A stretch of 64,000 nt of DNA from Lelliottia jeotgali (GTDB taxonomy: Bacteria > Pseudomonadota > Gammaproteobacteria > Enterobacterales > Enterobacteriaceae): assembly GCA_002271215.1 (NCBI GenBank), contig CP018628.1, positions 3,782,001 to 3,846,000 on the forward strand. The letters are read 5' to 3'. Positions 63,213-64,000 of this stretch are shown here, piece after piece (the first letter of the stretch is position 1; every line of letters begins with the position of its first letter). A program made the position numbers and the translations under genes. Below the pieces are notes generated by a model that was not told where the DNA came from, ran no database searches, and saw only the letters and a list, made by a program, of their open reading frames with translations.

Positions 63213-63716
63213 TTATTGATAGTGTTTTATGTTCAGATAATGCCCGATGACTTTGTCATGCAGCTCCACCGATTTTGAGAACGACAGCGACTTCCGTCCC
63301 AGCCGTGCCAGGTGCTGCCTCAGATTCAGGTTATGCCGCTCAATTCGCTGCGTATATCGCTTGCTGATTACGTGCAGCTTTCCCTTCAGGCGGGATTCAT
63401 ACAGCGGCCAGCCATCCGTCATCCATACCACGACCTCAAAGGCCGACAGCAGGCTCAGAAGACGCTCCAGTGTGGCCAGAGTGCGTTCACCGAAGACGTG
63501 CGCCACAACCGTCCTCCGTATCCTGTCATACGCGTAAAACAGCCAGCGCTGACGTGATTTAGCACCGACGTAGCCCCACTGTTCGTCCATTTCAGCGCAG
63601 ACAATCACATCACTGCCCGGCTGTATGCGCGAGGTTACCGACTGCGGCCTGAGTTTTTTAAGTGACGTAAAATCGTGTTGAGGCCAACGCCCATAATGCG
63701 GGCGGTTGCCCGGCAT
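63213..63716 (-). CDS. insB: IS1 InsB reading frame (transposase catalytic part)
   Basis: 167 residues, starting [20 protein letters not shown]. It holds the DDE-type catalytic part of IS1 transposase ([37 protein letters not shown]). Active transposase is the InsAB' fusion made by -1 frameshifting at the A6C run (minus strand AAAAAAC, 63653-63659). Frame intact. Confidence 0.95.
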   Translation of the reverse strand: MPGNRPHYGRWPQHDFTSLKKLRPQSVTSRIQPGSDVIVCAEMDEQWGYVGAKSRQRWLFYAYDRIRRTVVAHVFGERTLATLERLLSLLSAFEVVVWMTDGWPLYESRLKGKLHVISKRYTQRIERHNLNLRQHLARLGRKSLSFSKSVELHDKVIGHYLNIKHYQ

Positions 63717-63910
63717 CCAACACCATTCATGGCCATATCAATGATTTTCTGGTGTGTACCGGGTTGAGAAGCGGTGTAAGTGAACTGCAGTTGCCATGTT
63801 TTACGGCAGTGAGAGCAGAGATAGCGCTGATGTCCGGCAGTACTTTTACCGTTACGCACCACGCCTTCAGTAGCTGAGCAGGAGGGACAACTGATGGAGA
63901 TGGAAGCCAC
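63635..63910 (-). CDS. insA: IS1 InsA, DNA-binding repressor
   Basis: 91 residues starting [20 protein letters not shown], with a zinc-finger (CPSC...CSHC) and HTH ([18 protein letters not shown]). It represses the IS1 promoter and is the N-terminal part of the InsAB' transposase. It overlaps insB in another frame. Confidence 0.95.
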   Translation of the reverse strand: MASISISCPSCSATEGVVRNGKSTAGHQRYLCSHCRKTWQLQFTYTASQPGTHQKIIDMAMNGVGCRATARIMGVGLNTILRHLKNSGRSR

Positions 63911-64000
63911 GGGAGCACCTCAAAAACACCATCATACACTAAATCAGTAAGTTGGCAGCATCACCCGATTTTTGCTCATATATCAGTGTTAATGCGACAA

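Larger units (their letters stand above)
63198..63965 (-). mobile_element. IS1 element, 768 bp
   Basis: Exactly 768 bases from GGTAATGACTCCAACTTATT (63198) to the complement of GGTGATGCTGCCAACTTACT (63965), the two IS1 ends. The flanks are GCCTTTCCA on the left and CGATTTTTG on the right, so there is no 9-bp target duplication. It ends the defence cluster; 63045-63197 and 63966-64000 hold no gene I can support. Confidence 0.95.
41933..64000. mobile_element. Genomic island integrated at ileX (right end outside the window)
   Basis: Backbone synteny with E. coli stops at ileX. What follows is a set of CP4-57-type prophage-like genes, a type I restriction-modification locus, a DUF262 pair, abpAB and an IS1. 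No integrase frame and no repeat of the ileX 3' end are seen up to base 64000, so the element is cut by the window or is a degraded island that lost its integrase. Confidence 0.75.

Noticed and set aside
41933..64000. Integrated complete prophage
   Set aside because: No capsid, tail, terminase, lysis or integrase genes are seen; the content is island-type defence and accessory genes.

Overview
The window is chromosomal DNA from a member of the Enterobacteriaceae. Gene order and protein lengths from parE to ileX follow Escherichia coli K-12 closely (parE-yqiA-cpdA-yqiB-nudF / tolC-ygiB-ygiC / ygiD / zupT / ribB / ubiK / hldE-glnE-ygiF / ygiM-cca / uppP / folB / plsY ... tsaD / rpsU-dnaG-rpoD / mug / ileX). 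A complete nickel urease operon (ureDABCEFG) lies between plsY and tsaD, which K-12 lacks. This points to a Klebsiella/Enterobacter-type genus rather than Escherichia; the species cannot be fixed from the sequence alone.

Layout. (1) 1-6089: a siderophore uptake locus, with a periplasmic binding protein (cut by the window edge), two FecCD-type permeases and an ATPase on the minus strand, divergent from a TonB-dependent receptor; the intergenic region carries Fur-box-like sites. (2) 6154-7438: an intact IS481-family element with a 5-bp target duplication, inserted in a dispersed palindromic repeat beside parE. (3) 7462-41932: conserved housekeeping backbone, with REP/BIME and ERIC-like repeats, an FMN riboswitch before ribB, a mar/sox/rob box before tolC, a strong Fur box before zupT and a CRP-like site before an MFS transporter. 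(4) 41933-64000: a genomic island that begins directly after tRNA-Ile2 (ileX). No integrase and no second attachment site are visible, so its right end lies outside the window.

The island has two halves. The left half (42035-48214, minus strand) is a CP4-57-type gene set: a DUF4942 protein, a CbtA-type toxin with its YeeU-type antitoxin, a RadC-like protein, a KlcA/ArdB antirestriction protein, YkfF, YfjT, the YfjS lipoprotein, YpjK, the YfjR regulator and the YfjP GTPase. A short remnant of yfjQ remains between yfjR and yfjP. The right half (48466-63044, plus strand) is a defence cluster: a type IC restriction-modification operon hsdM-hsdS-prrC-hsdR with the anticodon nuclease prrC between hsdS and hsdR; a pair of overlapping DUF262 genes, the second with a C-terminal HNH-like (DUF1524-type) region; and an abpA-abpB (yfjL-yfjK type) nuclease/helicase pair. 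An IS1 of exactly 768 bp follows and lacks matching target duplications.

The defence genes would act in layers. The type I enzyme cuts unmodified DNA. PrrC is held latent by that enzyme and is expected to cleave tRNA-Lys when a phage disables it. The DUF262 pair resembles type IV enzymes that attack modified DNA, and AbpAB is a separate nuclease/helicase defence. The most rewarding targets are the complete prr-type locus with its catalytic residues intact, the uncharacterised tandem DUF262 pair, and a repeated hairpin-plus-T-run placed 20-28 nt before four island start codons.
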